64,000 nt of DNA from Sitta carolinensis (lineage: Eukaryota > Chordata > Aves > Passeriformes > Sittidae). The stretch is from assembly GCA_032173965.1 (NCBI GenBank), contig JAVUNC010000004.1:25769001-25833000 (forward strand), written 5' to 3'. The position numbers and the translations under genes were made by a program. This document shows, piece by piece, positions 13,670 through 24,790 of this stretch (position 1 is its first letter; each line of letters starts with the position of its first letter). The notes beneath the pieces were generated by a model. The model was not told where the DNA came from and made no database searches. It saw nothing but the letters and a program-made list of their open reading frames with translations.

Positions 13670-14295
13670 TTTGACCCAAATCATCTTCCAGGAGCTACAA
13701 ATCAATATAAGGCTCTAGATTTTCTGGATCTGTACTGTGAAGCAGTAGCCAAGGAAAAAAAGAAAAGTCATTCTTAGATAAATAGAAAGAGGATTAAAAA
13801 AATGGAAGTACAGAGCTATTTTTGATGCTCTATGATATTAGTGAGACCTCTACTGTGTTTTGTTTTATGAACTCATTTTGAAGCAGCATTGATATATTGG
13901 AAATGGCTTAAAAAAGAGCTACAAGAATGATAGAAGTTCTAGGGGAAAAAAGCTATTTCAGTGAGATACCTACCCAGTTCAGTAGGTACTTAAAATGAAG
14001 GTTAAGAAACAAGTCTGATCATGATCTATAAATGCAGATACTTCCAACACTGGAGGGAAGTTTAATCTATCAAAGACATTAGAGACCTAAAGCCTGAACA
14101 CAGAGCATAGGTCAATTGAGACTAGAAATGAAAGAAGCATTTTTACAGTGAGTCATCATTAACCAACTGAATAAGTTACCTTGATGCTTGGTAAGTGTTC
14201 AAATAAAGATTAGACATATTTCTGAAATATAGGTCCTAGCTGAAACAGAAATACAAGGCTTGTGTATGCCATTCAGGAAAATCAGGTGTGTTAAA
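13670..14295 (+). mobile_element. Old, diverged CR1 LINE 3' part, sense
   Basis: This is an ancient CR1 copy of the older lineage shared with other reptiles. Diagnostic wording in order is 'gaaaagtcattcttagataa', 'ggaagtacagagctattttt', 'gatgctctatgatattagtg', 'agacctctactg', 'gaactcattttgaagcagca', 'ttgatatattggaaa', 'gctacaagaatgata', 'gatctataaatgcagatact', 'gcatttttacagtgagt' and 'caaataaagattagacata'. It covers the end of ORF2 and the 3' untranslated region. It is heavily substituted and non-functional. The divergence compared with the CR1 at 15,205 suggests a much older insertion. Confidence 0.78.
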
Positions 14296-14723
14296 CATGT
14301 CCTATGATTACCCAAGTGTAAATTCATCTAAATTATGAACTAGCATTTTATACAATTATTGTCCTGGCGACTGGCTTTGTTGCAAACCAATTTCAAGATG
14401 AGACTTTGTCTGTAGAACTTATTTGATGTTTCATTCCTGAAAGTGCACAAAATTTTAAAACAAATTTCCTAGTAGATTTTGTTCTGTAGTGTATTTTCAA
14501 ACTCAGGAAATTTAACAAGACATCACTGTCACCCATTTTTAGACAGTAATTTATTTGTCTTAGAGACTGAGACAGAAGGAAGATTGAGGACAATTATGTC
14601 TTATTTTTTGACAAAAAATTTCAGGAAGTATGGAAAATTTCTTGAAAAATGCCATTCACTATACTGATTGTATGCAGGTTATCACAGTTTTGTCCTTTTC
14701 TTTCTGCAGGGTCACACCAGACA
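14296..14723. other. Unique DNA, nothing recognised
   Basis: AT-rich sequence without a gene. It ends at the pentanucleotide repeat. Confidence 0.5.
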
Positions 14724-14782
14724 TTTTATTATTTTATTTTATTATTTTATTTTATTATTTTATTTTATTTTATTTTAATTTT
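14724..14782. repeat. (TTTTA)n / (TTATTTTA)n microsatellite
   Basis: About 60 bp of interrupted TTTTA and TTATTTTA units follow 'cacaccagaca'. The interruptions are regular, alternating five- and eight-base steps, as if a compound unit had been amplified. Confidence 0.93.
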
Positions 14783-15204
14783 AAACTTTTATACTTACTG
14801 TGGTGCCATAGAAGTTCTAGCTAGACTCTTGATTCGTGCTGTACTTCTTGCACTTTCTTGGATCAGAAGCTGATAAACAGGCAACTTAAAAAGACAGACA
14901 CCACTCCTATGTGTATCTATTATGAGACAGTAAAATTTTTCTGCATAAAAAACTTGTCTCCCAATGCAGTCAGGAGAAAGGTACTCACTTGAATAGCATT
15001 CAAATAGGATGTCTGCCATATCTGTTTTGATGAGATAGAGGGAAAGACTGCCTTTTGTTTTGTCTCTCAATTATGTGTTTCAAGATCTATCCCACATCTC
15101 TCTTTCACCTGTCTTCCTTTTTACTTTACTGATTTTGATCTCACTGATTCTAACCTGCAATTTTCTGTTCACATCTTCTTCACTCTGATTTCCCTTATAT
15201 GTAT
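14783..15204. other. Unique DNA, nothing recognised
   Basis: No gene is seen. A minus-strand frame of 91 codons (14,795-15,070) has no recognisable domain and is probably a chance frame. Confidence 0.5.
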
Positions 15205-15486
15205 ACCATTCGTATGAAATTCAAGGGGAAGTGCCAGATTTTGCACTTGAGTTAGGGTAATCCTGGATGTATGGACAGACTGGGGAATGAGATGCTGGAA
15301 AGTGCTGTGGAAAAGGACCTGGGGGTCCCGGTTGGTGGCAAACTGGACATGAGCCAGCAGTGCCCTGGCAGCCAGGAGTGCCAGCCCTGTCCTGGGGGGC
15401 ATCAGGCTCAGCATCACCAGCCGGGCAAGGGAGGGGATTGTCCCACTCTGCTCTGCACTGGGGCAGCCTCACCTCTGGCTGGGGGC
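15205..15486 (+). mobile_element. CR1 LINE, sense, left part of a split copy
   Basis: This is the 5' portion of a 5'-truncated CR1 that continues at 15,783 after an LTR insertion. Wording in order is 'aagtgccagattttgcactt', 'ggaaaaggacctgggggtcc', 'ggacatgagccagcagtg', 'ggcagccaggagtgccagcc', 'ctctgctctgcactggggca', 'gcctcacct'. This is the ORF2 C-terminal region. Frames here (for example 15,271-15,498 plus) are decayed CR1 and not host genes. The sequence breaks at GGGGGC (15,481-15,486), which is the target duplication of the LTR. Confidence 0.88.
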
Positions 15487-15776
15487 TGTCATCCCTGAAA
15501 ATAAGCCTTCTGATCTGTTTGTCACCACTGGAGTCAGGTTCCCATGAATTGTAAGGTAAACAAGAATAGTTTACATTATTTTATGAAATATATCACGTGA
15601 GAGACTTCTCATTTGACCAGTGGGACTGGAGAGGTGGAGACTTCGTTACCCAATCCCTGGTCAGTGTCCTGGAAATTATAACAGCTGAGGTTTCAATAAA
15701 GTTGCTTCTTCTTTTGTGCTTTGACACCTGTGATGTGTGTGTGTACTGTGTGTTCCCTCTGTGTCTCACAGCAACA
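15487..15776 (+). mobile_element. Solo ERV LTR, 290 bp, nested in CR1, 6-bp target duplication
   Basis: This is a complete solo LTR. It begins TGTCATCCCTG and ends CAGCAACA, so it has the TG...CA ends expected of retroviral integration. A perfect 6-bp duplication, GGGGGC, flanks it (15,481-15,486 and 15,777-15,782). AATAAA at 15,695-15,700, about 76 bp before the right end, sets the orientation as plus. A 6-bp duplication is typical of class II (ERVK/alpha- or beta-like) elements; this class assignment is inferred from that length. No internal retroviral sequence remains, so recombination between two LTRs is the likely origin. Removing it rejoins the CR1 without loss. Confidence 0.88.
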
Positions 15777-15782
15777 GGGGGC

Positions 15783-16295
15783 AGCTTTGGGCACTACAGT
15801 ATAAGTAATAGATAAAGCTTTTAGAGAAATTCCAAAGAGGGGCAACAAAGATGGTGAAGGCCTTGAGAGGAAGCCATGTGAGGGGCAGCTGGGGTCACTT
15901 GGTCTGTTAAGCCTGGAAGAGACTGAGGGGAGACCTCACTGCAGTTACAGCTTCTTGTGAGGGGAACAGGAGGGGCAGGCACTGATCTCTGTGGTGACAG
16001 TGACAGGACCCAAGGGAATGGCCTGAAATTGTATCAGGGGAGGTTTTGTTTGGGTATCAGGAAAAGGTGCATCACCCAGAGGGGGGCTGAGCACTGGAAT
16101 AGGCTCCCCAGAGAAATGGTCACAGCACCAAGCCCACAGAGGTAAAAAGCAAGGTCACAGAGCTCAAAAAACATTTCAACAATGCTCTCAGGCACATAGT
16201 GTGACTTTTCAGGATGGTCCTGTGCGTGGCTGAGAGTTGGACTTGATGACCCTTGTGGATCCTTCCAATTCAGCATATTCTAATTCTGTAATTCT
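15783..16295 (+). mobile_element. CR1 LINE, sense, right part of the split copy with 3' end
   Basis: This is the continuation of the CR1 interrupted at 15,486. Wording: 'gggcaacaaagatggtgaag', 'gcagctggggtcacttggtc', 'tgaggggagacctcactgca', 'gacaggacccaagggaatgg', 'tatcaggggaggttttgttt', 'gagcactggaataggctccc', 'tctcaggcacatagtgtgac', 'gttggacttgatgacccttg'. It ends with 'cagcatattctaattctgta', a worn form of the CR1 3' octamer repeat (about 16,272-16,295), so the true 3' terminus is present. It has fewer changes than the CR1 at 13,670, so it is younger. Confidence 0.9.
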
Positions 16296-17481
16296 TTTTT
16301 TCCATATTTCCTCTCCTGTTTTCTTTTGCCTTGTCTTCTGTCATACTGCTGGTTTCCTGGTTCCTTTGCTTCATAGTTCAGTGTTTAAACCTTTAAAAAT
16401 TACTCTAGAATTCACACTACTATGAATTATTTACATAATATGTCATCAATGGGTGAAATTAATTACCAATGAAATTCTCATGATATAGCTGAAGTTGTTC
16501 CTACATACAGCCACAAGAAGGCTAGCTTAATTTTTTTTATATTATATGTACTTTCACCCCGGAGGATAACAAAGCATAGAGGCAACCCTTCCAAAACACA
16601 GGAGAAAAAAATGCAAGTTGTATAACCAAGTGATTTTCTTTAATAAACTATAGATACAAATGACTCTTGAGTTCATTCCTACTAGTACAAACATGAGCAA
16701 TACAGAAAAAAAAGGTGATTTTTTTATGATTCTTTCTTTTGATTTCCCCCAGCTATTATTTCAACACATTGTTTTTAGGGGAAGGTGGTGTGGTTTTTAA
16801 TATGAATTATGGATAAATCTGAAATGTGGGCATTAGGCTGAAAAGCATATTTATTTAAATTTTAGAGAAAGACAAGAAATTCAATTTTTCTAATGTAATG
16901 TGTCATAAAGTTGAGGGGATACTGAATTTTGGAATGAGATATTCAAGATCTTTGAACAGAAATGTAAAGAAAGCTGCTCTACTAGTATAATTTATTATTA
17001 GCACCCTAATGAAAAAGAAAAAAGAAGTAGAGGAATGCTTTTCTATATGCATCAGTTAGGGTGAAAAGAACACCTCGAATTTTTTTTTCTTTTTTCAGAA
17101 CACCATTTATACCTGTGTCACTATGAAAATAACTCACTGTGGATTCATACTGCTAAAAAGCAGAGGTTCTGAAAAGTTCTTGGTAACACTCTGTGCCTCA
17201 CAGTTCCAGGGAGTCTGAGGCTACTGGTCAAAATGCTGTCCTCCAGTTTATACAGATTCTTGCGGGATGTTCAATGTCTTCAGCAGTAGGAACAACTTTA
17301 TCAAGTCTTCTCCAAAACCTGCTCTATTTGTCTCACTGCAGAACTATCTTGTGTTAAAGTGGTTGGTCCAGGGACTTGAGTATTTCAAAGCTTCTACTGT
17401 ACCCCACAGAGCCATCCCTTGTGCTTTCACAACCTTTAAACTCATTGTCAAAAAATATTCTGCAAATAATTCATAAAGTTT

Positions 17482-17498
17482 AAAAAAAAAAAAAAAAA
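17482..17498. repeat. Poly(A) run, 17 A
   Basis: The run ends a stretch rich in ordinary unique sequence. It is followed by 'agaggtttt', which resembles 'agaggttct' at 17,162-17,170 (8 of 9 identical). See the findings for the retrocopy hypothesis. Confidence 0.9.
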
Positions 17499-18324
17499 GA
17501 GGTTTTATGGAGAGCACCACTTGTTTCTCACAGGAAGAGGAAATGGAGTGATGCTATAGTCCATTAGTTTAACACAAATTGCAAATGGGTTGCAAAACCA
17601 AATAAATTAATTAAAATCACCAATAAGCTAAAAAATAAGCAGATAACAGGTGTCATCATTAATTCTAGACTCTGTGTTTCTGACACCTTTCCCTCCACAC
17701 CAGTAGTATAGCTGCAAGTTTGCTGTCCCTCCCTATCCGAGTTTGACTTCTGATTTCTGACTTTCAGGATCAGGAGTGAATTTTGGTGCTAAAACCCGTG
17801 AATTGTGTAGGTTGTGCATGTGCTTTTCCAACAGGAGTTTTCCTTGTCTTGGGCTTTCAGCAAAACAGTTGTCCTATCTCAAGCAATAATTTTCAAGATG
17901 TAGTTTCTGGATCTGTGAGAAGACCAGGATTTTCTGCAGATTTTTAGGACATGTACAAATAATAAAAGACAGCAAACAGTAAATCACAGGAGTTAGAAAA
18001 CAGTAACATTTTTACTTCTGAATTTGGTGTGTTGTCTCACTGCATGCAAGACATATCCCTCGGAGCATCAATATTGCCTAGCTCAGGTATTGTGTGCACA
18101 TACAGTATCTCAGATAAGAGAGAATTGTGGACAAATTGTGCTTTTAAAATATATGCACACATGTATATATGTAAAATATGAATCAAATTTAAAAGTTGGC
18201 ACATTGCCACGTCAACCTCTATTCTTTGTTGTTAATTTCCATGTCAGTAAAACTGAGATAATGTTGGTCTTTTTAATTTTTGGTGGAAAAATATAGAATT
18301 CTAATTCTATTCTATTTATGAGAA

Positions 18325-18354
18325 TCCTATTTAAATAAAAATATTTAAATAGGA
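18325..18354. repeat. Perfect 13-bp inverted repeat, 4-base loop
   Basis: TCCTATTTAAATA, then AAAA, then TATTTAAATAGGA. Both arms contain TTTAAA. It is a potential hairpin, but the composition is very AT-rich and no gene end adjoins it. Confidence 0.9.
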
Positions 18355-19069
18355 AATTAAGGTGAAACTATATTATAATAGTGTACTAGATGGGCTTTTT
18401 GATACAAGAAAGGTGAGAAAAGATGAAAAAATTTCTGTGGCTCAAAGATCCAGACCTTGGATACATTAATTATAAAAGAATTCTGCAAAACTGTTCTAAT
18501 AACTTTAGGGATGTTTCCCATGTTTGATCAGTTTCAGAATAGGGAGTTGCAGAGTTCCACAGCTCTGCAAAAAATAAATTATGTAGAACTAACAGTTGAA
18601 AACAGATGTGAGAGAATACCAACATTCACTGGAAGGCTTTTAATCACTCTGAGTACAATTAAAAGCTTCCCTGAGAACACAGGAAGGGATCTGTAAAGTA
18701 AGACCTGAAGTAAGGAAGAGGCTGCCAAACATAAATCACTCAAGTTTTTCATCAGCCATCAGTGTTTACAAAATAAAATGCTTCTAACACTGCTTGTGTT
18801 TGTAGCAAAAGCCATTCTCTCTCCACAATTTGTTATCTTCAGTCTCTTGGTGTTGTTAATGACAGTGTTCATCTCACCTGACATTACACATCTGACAGCC
18901 ACATGATAGTTACTCGAGTTTCCCAGTGAAGGACAGAAATATGGGGTAGTGGTTAGTTTTATCCTAACATGAATAGAGTCAAAGTAATGGGAAGATTTGA
19001 TGACAGCCCGTCAGTGGCAAAGGAAGACCCGGGAAGAGGCTGCTGTGATTTCCATAGAAACCTGAGGTT

Positions 19070-19075
19070 CTGAGG
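19070..19075. repeat. Target-site duplication CTGAGG (left copy)
   Basis: This is identical to 19,695-19,700 and directly flanks the LTR at 19,076-19,694. Confidence 0.82.
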
Positions 19076-19694
19076 TGTGTGGTCCCACAAGGTTTGGGAC
19101 CCCAATTTGTTGTGGAGATCTCTTCTTCAGCCCGTGCGTTCAAAGGATGAGACAACGCCTCTCAGTTTTTGGTCTCAAGGTTGTTTATTCTCTCTTATCT
19201 ATAAAATTTTATTCCTGCCCAGCCAAGGTCTGCTCAGCAGGACAGTCAGAGGCACTCTGCCTGCCCCCAGGGCAGTGTTATCTTTATATACAAAAAACTG
19301 CGTATAATATATTTACAATTACTCCCCAATACCCATCACCTATGTTAGACAGTGAGCTTCTACTCTAAACCAATCCAAAAGTGCCAACATCATCAGTGAA
19401 GATGGAGGTAGAGAATAATAAGAAGAAAGGCTAGACACGCCCAAATCCCTCCATCTTGTCCCCAAAAACCCCTATACAAAAAATCCTAAAATCTACACTT
19501 ACACCCTGTGATATACTAATTATTACACTATTTAAACTGCTGTGGCTTTCATCTCCTCATGTAAAGGTGGCAATTTGCTCCATGGTTCACAATCAAACCC
19601 ACTGGTGTTCTGGGCTGGGTGCCAGGGTCTCTGAGGCCCCTGGCAGGGATCTCGGCAGCTCCAGACTCCCAAAGGGATGTCCCGGGCTCCAACA
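19076..19694 (-). mobile_element. Solo ERV LTR, 619 bp, antisense, perfect 6-bp target duplication
   Basis: The plus strand starts TGTGTGGTCCCACAAGG and ends GGGCTCCAACA, flanked on both sides by CTGAGG. On the minus strand there is a TATA box (TATATAAAG, 19,281-19,290) and, downstream of it, AATAAA at 19,208-19,213 and 19,194-19,199. This U3-R-U5 order fixes the minus orientation. The 6-bp duplication points to a class II retroviral integrase (inference). No internal retroviral genes are present. The minus-strand frame 19,549-19,911 (120 codons) is a chance frame across U3. A relative of the same family is at about 44,450-44,972. Confidence 0.87.
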
Positions 19695-19700
19695 CTGAGG
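19695..19700. repeat. Target-site duplication CTGAGG (right copy)
   Basis: This is the perfect match of 19,070-19,075. Confidence 0.82.
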
Positions 19701-22700
19701 GAGTTCTGCATTTCTCACCCTTTACCCCTACACTGTTCTCAATAAGAGTTGTTCTCTGCAGGCTGAAGGTGCACTCAGTTCTGCACTCACACTGATGAGG
19801 ATCCTCTTTGGCAGAGCTGTGGAGAGGAGAACCTGAAGCACTGAGGACAAGGGTAAGACCCCTCCCTGACATCATATAAACTCTGAAGTATCCTGCAGTA
19901 ACATCAGCCAAAGTCCATGTCTTTTCTTCTCAATGCCTCAGTCTCATTGTGCCTGGGGGTCTCTCCACAACCTCCAGCAGCCACGAATAGATTTGTTATC
20001 CTCATTTTGAATGTTCTGGAAGTGGACATTGGACAACTGCATTGGCCTCGCTCAAAACTGGTTGCTGCAGATTGCTGCAGATGAGGTTTTACAAAAAACA
20101 GCACAAGTGCCTTCTGATATTGGCAGATTAATTGTGACAAAAGAAATACATTCCCAGAAGTCCAGGGTTGCCCTTTCTAATCTTACACTTGCCATGATCT
20201 GGAGATCATGACATAATTTGGTTCTATTTGAAACATTCATTTGGAAAACCAGATTCTGCGGACTCCATCATATGTTGATTTAATGCTTTCAGAGTATTGC
20301 CACTTTGGCTGACAGAAGTCTCATTAATAATATGAAGGTCATATTAGAGCAAGTCAGAAAATCTTGTGCAAGAATGTCTCTGCCAGATTTACTCTAGTCA
20401 TGATGACTACTACCTGCTAAAATTTCACTGAACTACAATGAACAGCAACTCATCTGAGGGCAGGCGTGCAATTCCTATGAATGGAAGAGCTGTCCTACAG
20501 AACAATCTATACTTGTAATGACTGTATATTATGCATGAAATTTTGGCATTAAACCATTGGTGTTTGATTAATGTTTGATCAGTGAACAAGAGGAACAAGA
20601 AAAAGAGGAAGAACAATCCATTTATTTCCTTCTAACTACTGCCTACAAAATTCTTTTAAGAATATTTATGCCTTTCTTCCCATCTTTTCTTCATTTTTTT
20701 TTTCTCTAAGTAGACTTTGGCTAGCCCATTACACTGAGCACAGGACTGGAGGGAAGGAGCTGAGCACTGAGGAGGAAAAGAGGAAAGGATTGAACAGAGA
20801 AGAAATGTTTCTAATGTAAGGATGAGGCTGGAGCAACAAACCAGAGGTCTGGGATTTTCAGTCTTAAACAGGTGAGCAATACCTTCCCTCCATTGCTTCC
20901 TGCCTTGCATATGAGAAACTTCTCTTCTGCAGCCTCACTAATTTCCAAATAAAGTATATTACAGGAACCATGCTGTAGTTATTCTTTTTATAGCTTCACC
21001 AGCATGGGAGGGAACATGACAACATCAGAAATAGTTTTGTTACAAGTTCTGTGCTGAAGGGCTAAGGGGAAATGAAGAGAATACAGTGATCCCAGTTCTC
21101 AGGCCATATTTAGTCATTTATATTTTATCTCTGTCTTTGCTTAAAAAATTCAGAAACTCTCTGGTAATTTAGGAAGCTAAATAACATTTTTTAAATGCAT
21201 TGAAAACCAATTTCACAAAGTTTTCAGAACATTAATGAGGCAGAATTATCTACTAGCTCTTCTATTAAGAATTATAAAAGGAAAACATGATTATTATTGT
21301 CTAATCACATAATCAAAACATAGTGACAATGGAATATTTATTATGTGCTTTCATGTATTAAATATTAATTGTATATTAACAGACTTTTATGTATACAGAT
21401 AGGTGTATATCTGTCTATGCATGTGTACAAAGAACACCCAGATTGGAAGAAACCCTGAAAGTTCATCTGGTATGTTTGTATCTAAAACTTCATATTTGTC
21501 TGTCTAAAATACATATAAATACATTCCCAAGAGCCTTAATCTCTTTAAAATTCATTTGCTTTAGTCTTCTAAGTTTACATTGGAGCCTTGAAATTCCAGT
21601 CTTTGCTAAGCTTTTATGAAAGGTGAGAACCACTGCTCTGTGAGCTGAACTGCATTATGATGCCTCTAGCTTCACACTCGAGTTCGATACATATTCTCTT
21701 GTAGAGACAGAAAAAAGTGAGTTTCTATGAGAAAAAAATAGGGCACTTTTCTTGCAGTGAAAGGGCAAGCTGTAGAAGTGGCAGAACTTTCCTACAGGTT
21801 ACATCCTTGGAAAGATATCTTCTCTTCTGTAAAGGACAAAGTTTATAAAGTCTTGCAAAACCGAAGGCAGAAGGGTTGGATACCAGAATGATAAAAGGAA
21901 GGATGATCTTGTGGCATTTTTAAAGGAAGAAGTTTAAAAAAATACTTTAGGTCCGTGGCAGTAGTTTTGTTGTACAGGAGGTATTTTCTGTCTGAAAAAA
22001 CTTTAGCAAATGCTGTACCATGTTCTCAGAAATTTATGAGACAAATTTGTAAAATTCTATAAACTATTCTTAAAATTCTAAATGCGGAATTTAACAGTTC
22101 TTAAACTGTACAGCAGTACTGAATCTCCTGGGCAGGAGAAGTCCAGCACTAAACACTACAGCTGTCTCACTTCCAAGCCAGGCAAAGACTGAGCCACCCC
22201 CAGGTAAGAAACTGCCAAAAGCCATAATGCCTAGCCCCTCTGCCCTAGAACAATTCCAGTGTTATGACAAGGCATTGCCTACATATTTTGTCTCTTAATA
22301 GAGGTCCATTTTCCATTTTCATGGCAACAAATGGTGAGAAAATTCCCTGAAGGAACCTAAGGAGCAAGTAACAAAAATAGGCGGCATGCAGCTTCATTCC
22401 AATGCAAACTGCATATAATTTTTGCCTAAAGTTTTATTTATATGCATCCATTTATATTGCTTAGGTAGGGCATTTGTTTTGCAGATTTTGGCAGTGCTTT
22501 CAAGACAAAAGTACTCCTCAAGTGTTCCTCATGACATGGGGCTGTTACTTTGGAAGAGATGATGTCCAGTCTACCTTCTCACTAAGAGGACAGGCAGCAG
22601 TGTTCTGATAAATAAGATTACCTGCCTTCGCCATTGAAAGCAAGATTTTCATGTCTCATAAGCAGCAAGTTTAGAAAAAATCTACAGTTGTCCATCTGAC

Positions 22701-23556
22701 CAGACAAAACTTGCAACTTTCTTCTCTGAGTTAGTTTGCCTTTCAAATTAAAATAGGACTCATACCTTCAATTTTATCAGGTGTCTGCAAAGCCACTGTG
22801 AACAGATTTTTAAGACACTCGGATATATCTGGTCCACAGTGTTAGAAAACTGAAGAGCCACTGAACCCCTGATATCTTCTTCTTCCCATAATATGTCCTC
22901 TAAGAAAAAATCTTCATATCTTTAGGAAAAGTATAAACTCCTTTGACCTAAAAACCGGGCACACAAAATTACTAAAGTTTAAGTAGAACACTTAGAAAGA
23001 AACAAGATTACATAAGGAAAGTGAAATATCAGGAGTAGAATAATCAAATGTCTTAATACATTTTAGTATATTTAATTCACCATGAATGTAGATGAAAGAT
23101 GCATGGATAATCAGGGAATTTAACTGTTAGTATATAAATTTTTATTTTCAAATTGTTCAAGGTTCATTCATAAAATATTAATTACCATTATTTGCTTCCT
23201 CTGTTTTTCTAGCATCCTCTTTTCTGAATATTTTGACCTCACTGACATTAAATATTTAAAGGCCTCAGCTCTCAGAAACTCACATCTTCCCCTTTTTTCT
23301 TAAATCCAAGTTTTTAATATATAATTTTGATTATTTTTTTTTAAATAATCCCTATAAACAGCACTTCTATGACAGTAATCGACACCATGTGCAAACATAG
23401 TTAGACAGAATGTATAGATGCTGTTAAAGTGGAAGGAATAAAGTATTAGGCCAAAAAAGCTTTCAAGTTTCCCATATTTGTTACTTTGTTAAATAACCTG
23501 AAAGAGATTTATTTAAATGCAGGGTACATGACAAAGATACAGTAATCAAAGATACT

Positions 23557-23572
23557 AAAAAAAAAAAAAAAA
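23557..23572. repeat. Poly(A) run, 16 A
   Basis: A simple homopolymer between 'gatact' and 'gtaaattt'. No associated retrocopy is seen. Confidence 0.9.
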
Positions 23573-24574
23573 GTAAATTTCTTTTCTCTTCTATGATTTT
23601 AACTTTTTTATCTCCTGTATCTTATGGCTAAAGTGATACTTAACATCAAAACCCATCAGTAAAAAAAGTCCAGCTAGTTTTTGATGACAGCTGTAATACT
23701 GAGGTATTAATTTGTGTAGTTACAATATCTGTATCTCAACAGAGTCACATTACAGTTACATAACTCAGACCTAAACACCTTTCTCTTACCATTCTTCAGA
23801 TATTTCTCCCCGCTCTTTGAGATACTTTTGACATGCTGGTTATTTTCCACAACTACACCATTCATATTCTGTCTTTATGTAGATACCTTGATGGGTATAG
23901 ATACATGTAATGTAAAAGATCCCCAAATAAAATACACCACACCAATGGTCTCCCACCATTCATGCTCTTGAAAAGAATTGTTAATCATATTCTCAGTCCA
24001 CCAAAGACATAGTCATAGGTATTTTGGTGGTACTACTAATGGATGAAGAAGAGGAGAATGTATTAGGAAGAATGCCAGAACCAGGTCCTTAATTGTGATA
24101 AAATAATTTGCCCCAGTAACTTATCCATGCATAATTCTTCCTGTGCTTTTCTCCTTCTCTGACTGAAAAGGAAGGGGATGGAAAATATTTCAGCCCATAC
24201 TAGCAGAGAAGAATCTTTACTCTGCTAGATATTAAAACCATTGATAGATATATATATCAGTTGTTGCCAGACGAAATATATTTTAATGCATACTCTATTT
24301 ATTTATCAAACATCTATTAAAATTTTCGAGGGGCAGCTGTGATTTCTCTAAGTAGTATTTTTCTCTCTGAATAGAAAATCAACTTGTAAATGAATATGGA
24401 ATTTTGCTAGCTAGAATTATGACATGACAGACCACTTCACTGTCAAAAACTATCATTTATGGTGTTAAACATCAGTAATTTTACTAAAATGGTGATGTAA
24501 TGTGAGCTAAGAGCATTTGACAGATTTCAGGGGGAAAAAAAGCAGTTAGCATCTGTTTATGAAATTGAATTTCC

Positions 24575-24790
24575 TTTAAAAATAAATTGATTCTTCAGCG
24601 TTCATAGTTTTTAATCGGCAGGCAGAATAATTGATAGCTTTATTGCTCAAGCCAATTATCATATATGTACCTATCCATATATTACCAAGATATTCCTAAC
24701 TCTTCAGTCCCTGCACTTAATAATCCAGAGCCACAATTAGCTAATGATAAAACCAGCTCTCTCATAAATTTCTTTCCAGGGTGCAATGAC
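24575..24790. promoter_or_regulatory. Candidate conserved non-coding element, homeodomain motifs
   Basis: The stretch contains 'ttttaatcgg', 'gaataattgatag', 'agccaattatcatat', 'cttaataatcc' and 'caattagctaatgat' within about 150 bp. Such clustered TAAT cores are the preferred sites of homeodomain proteins. This is a composition-based guess. AT-rich DNA gives TAAT by chance, and only cross-species conservation would make the case. Confidence 0.22.

Larger units (their letters stand above)
16296..19069. other. Unique AT-rich DNA, nothing coding
   Basis: No gene is recognised. It contains a 17-base poly(A) run at 17,482-17,498 and a short perfect inverted repeat at 18,325-18,354, both listed separately. 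Frames of up to 90 codons resemble no family I know. Confidence 0.55.

Noticed and set aside
19549..19911. 120-codon minus-strand frame
   Set aside because: It crosses the U3 part of the LTR and its flank. There is no domain, and the LTR boundary lies inside it.
21435..21475. CR1-tail-like wording ('gattggaagaaaccctgaaa')
   Set aside because: About 40 bp only, no octamer repeat, could be chance.
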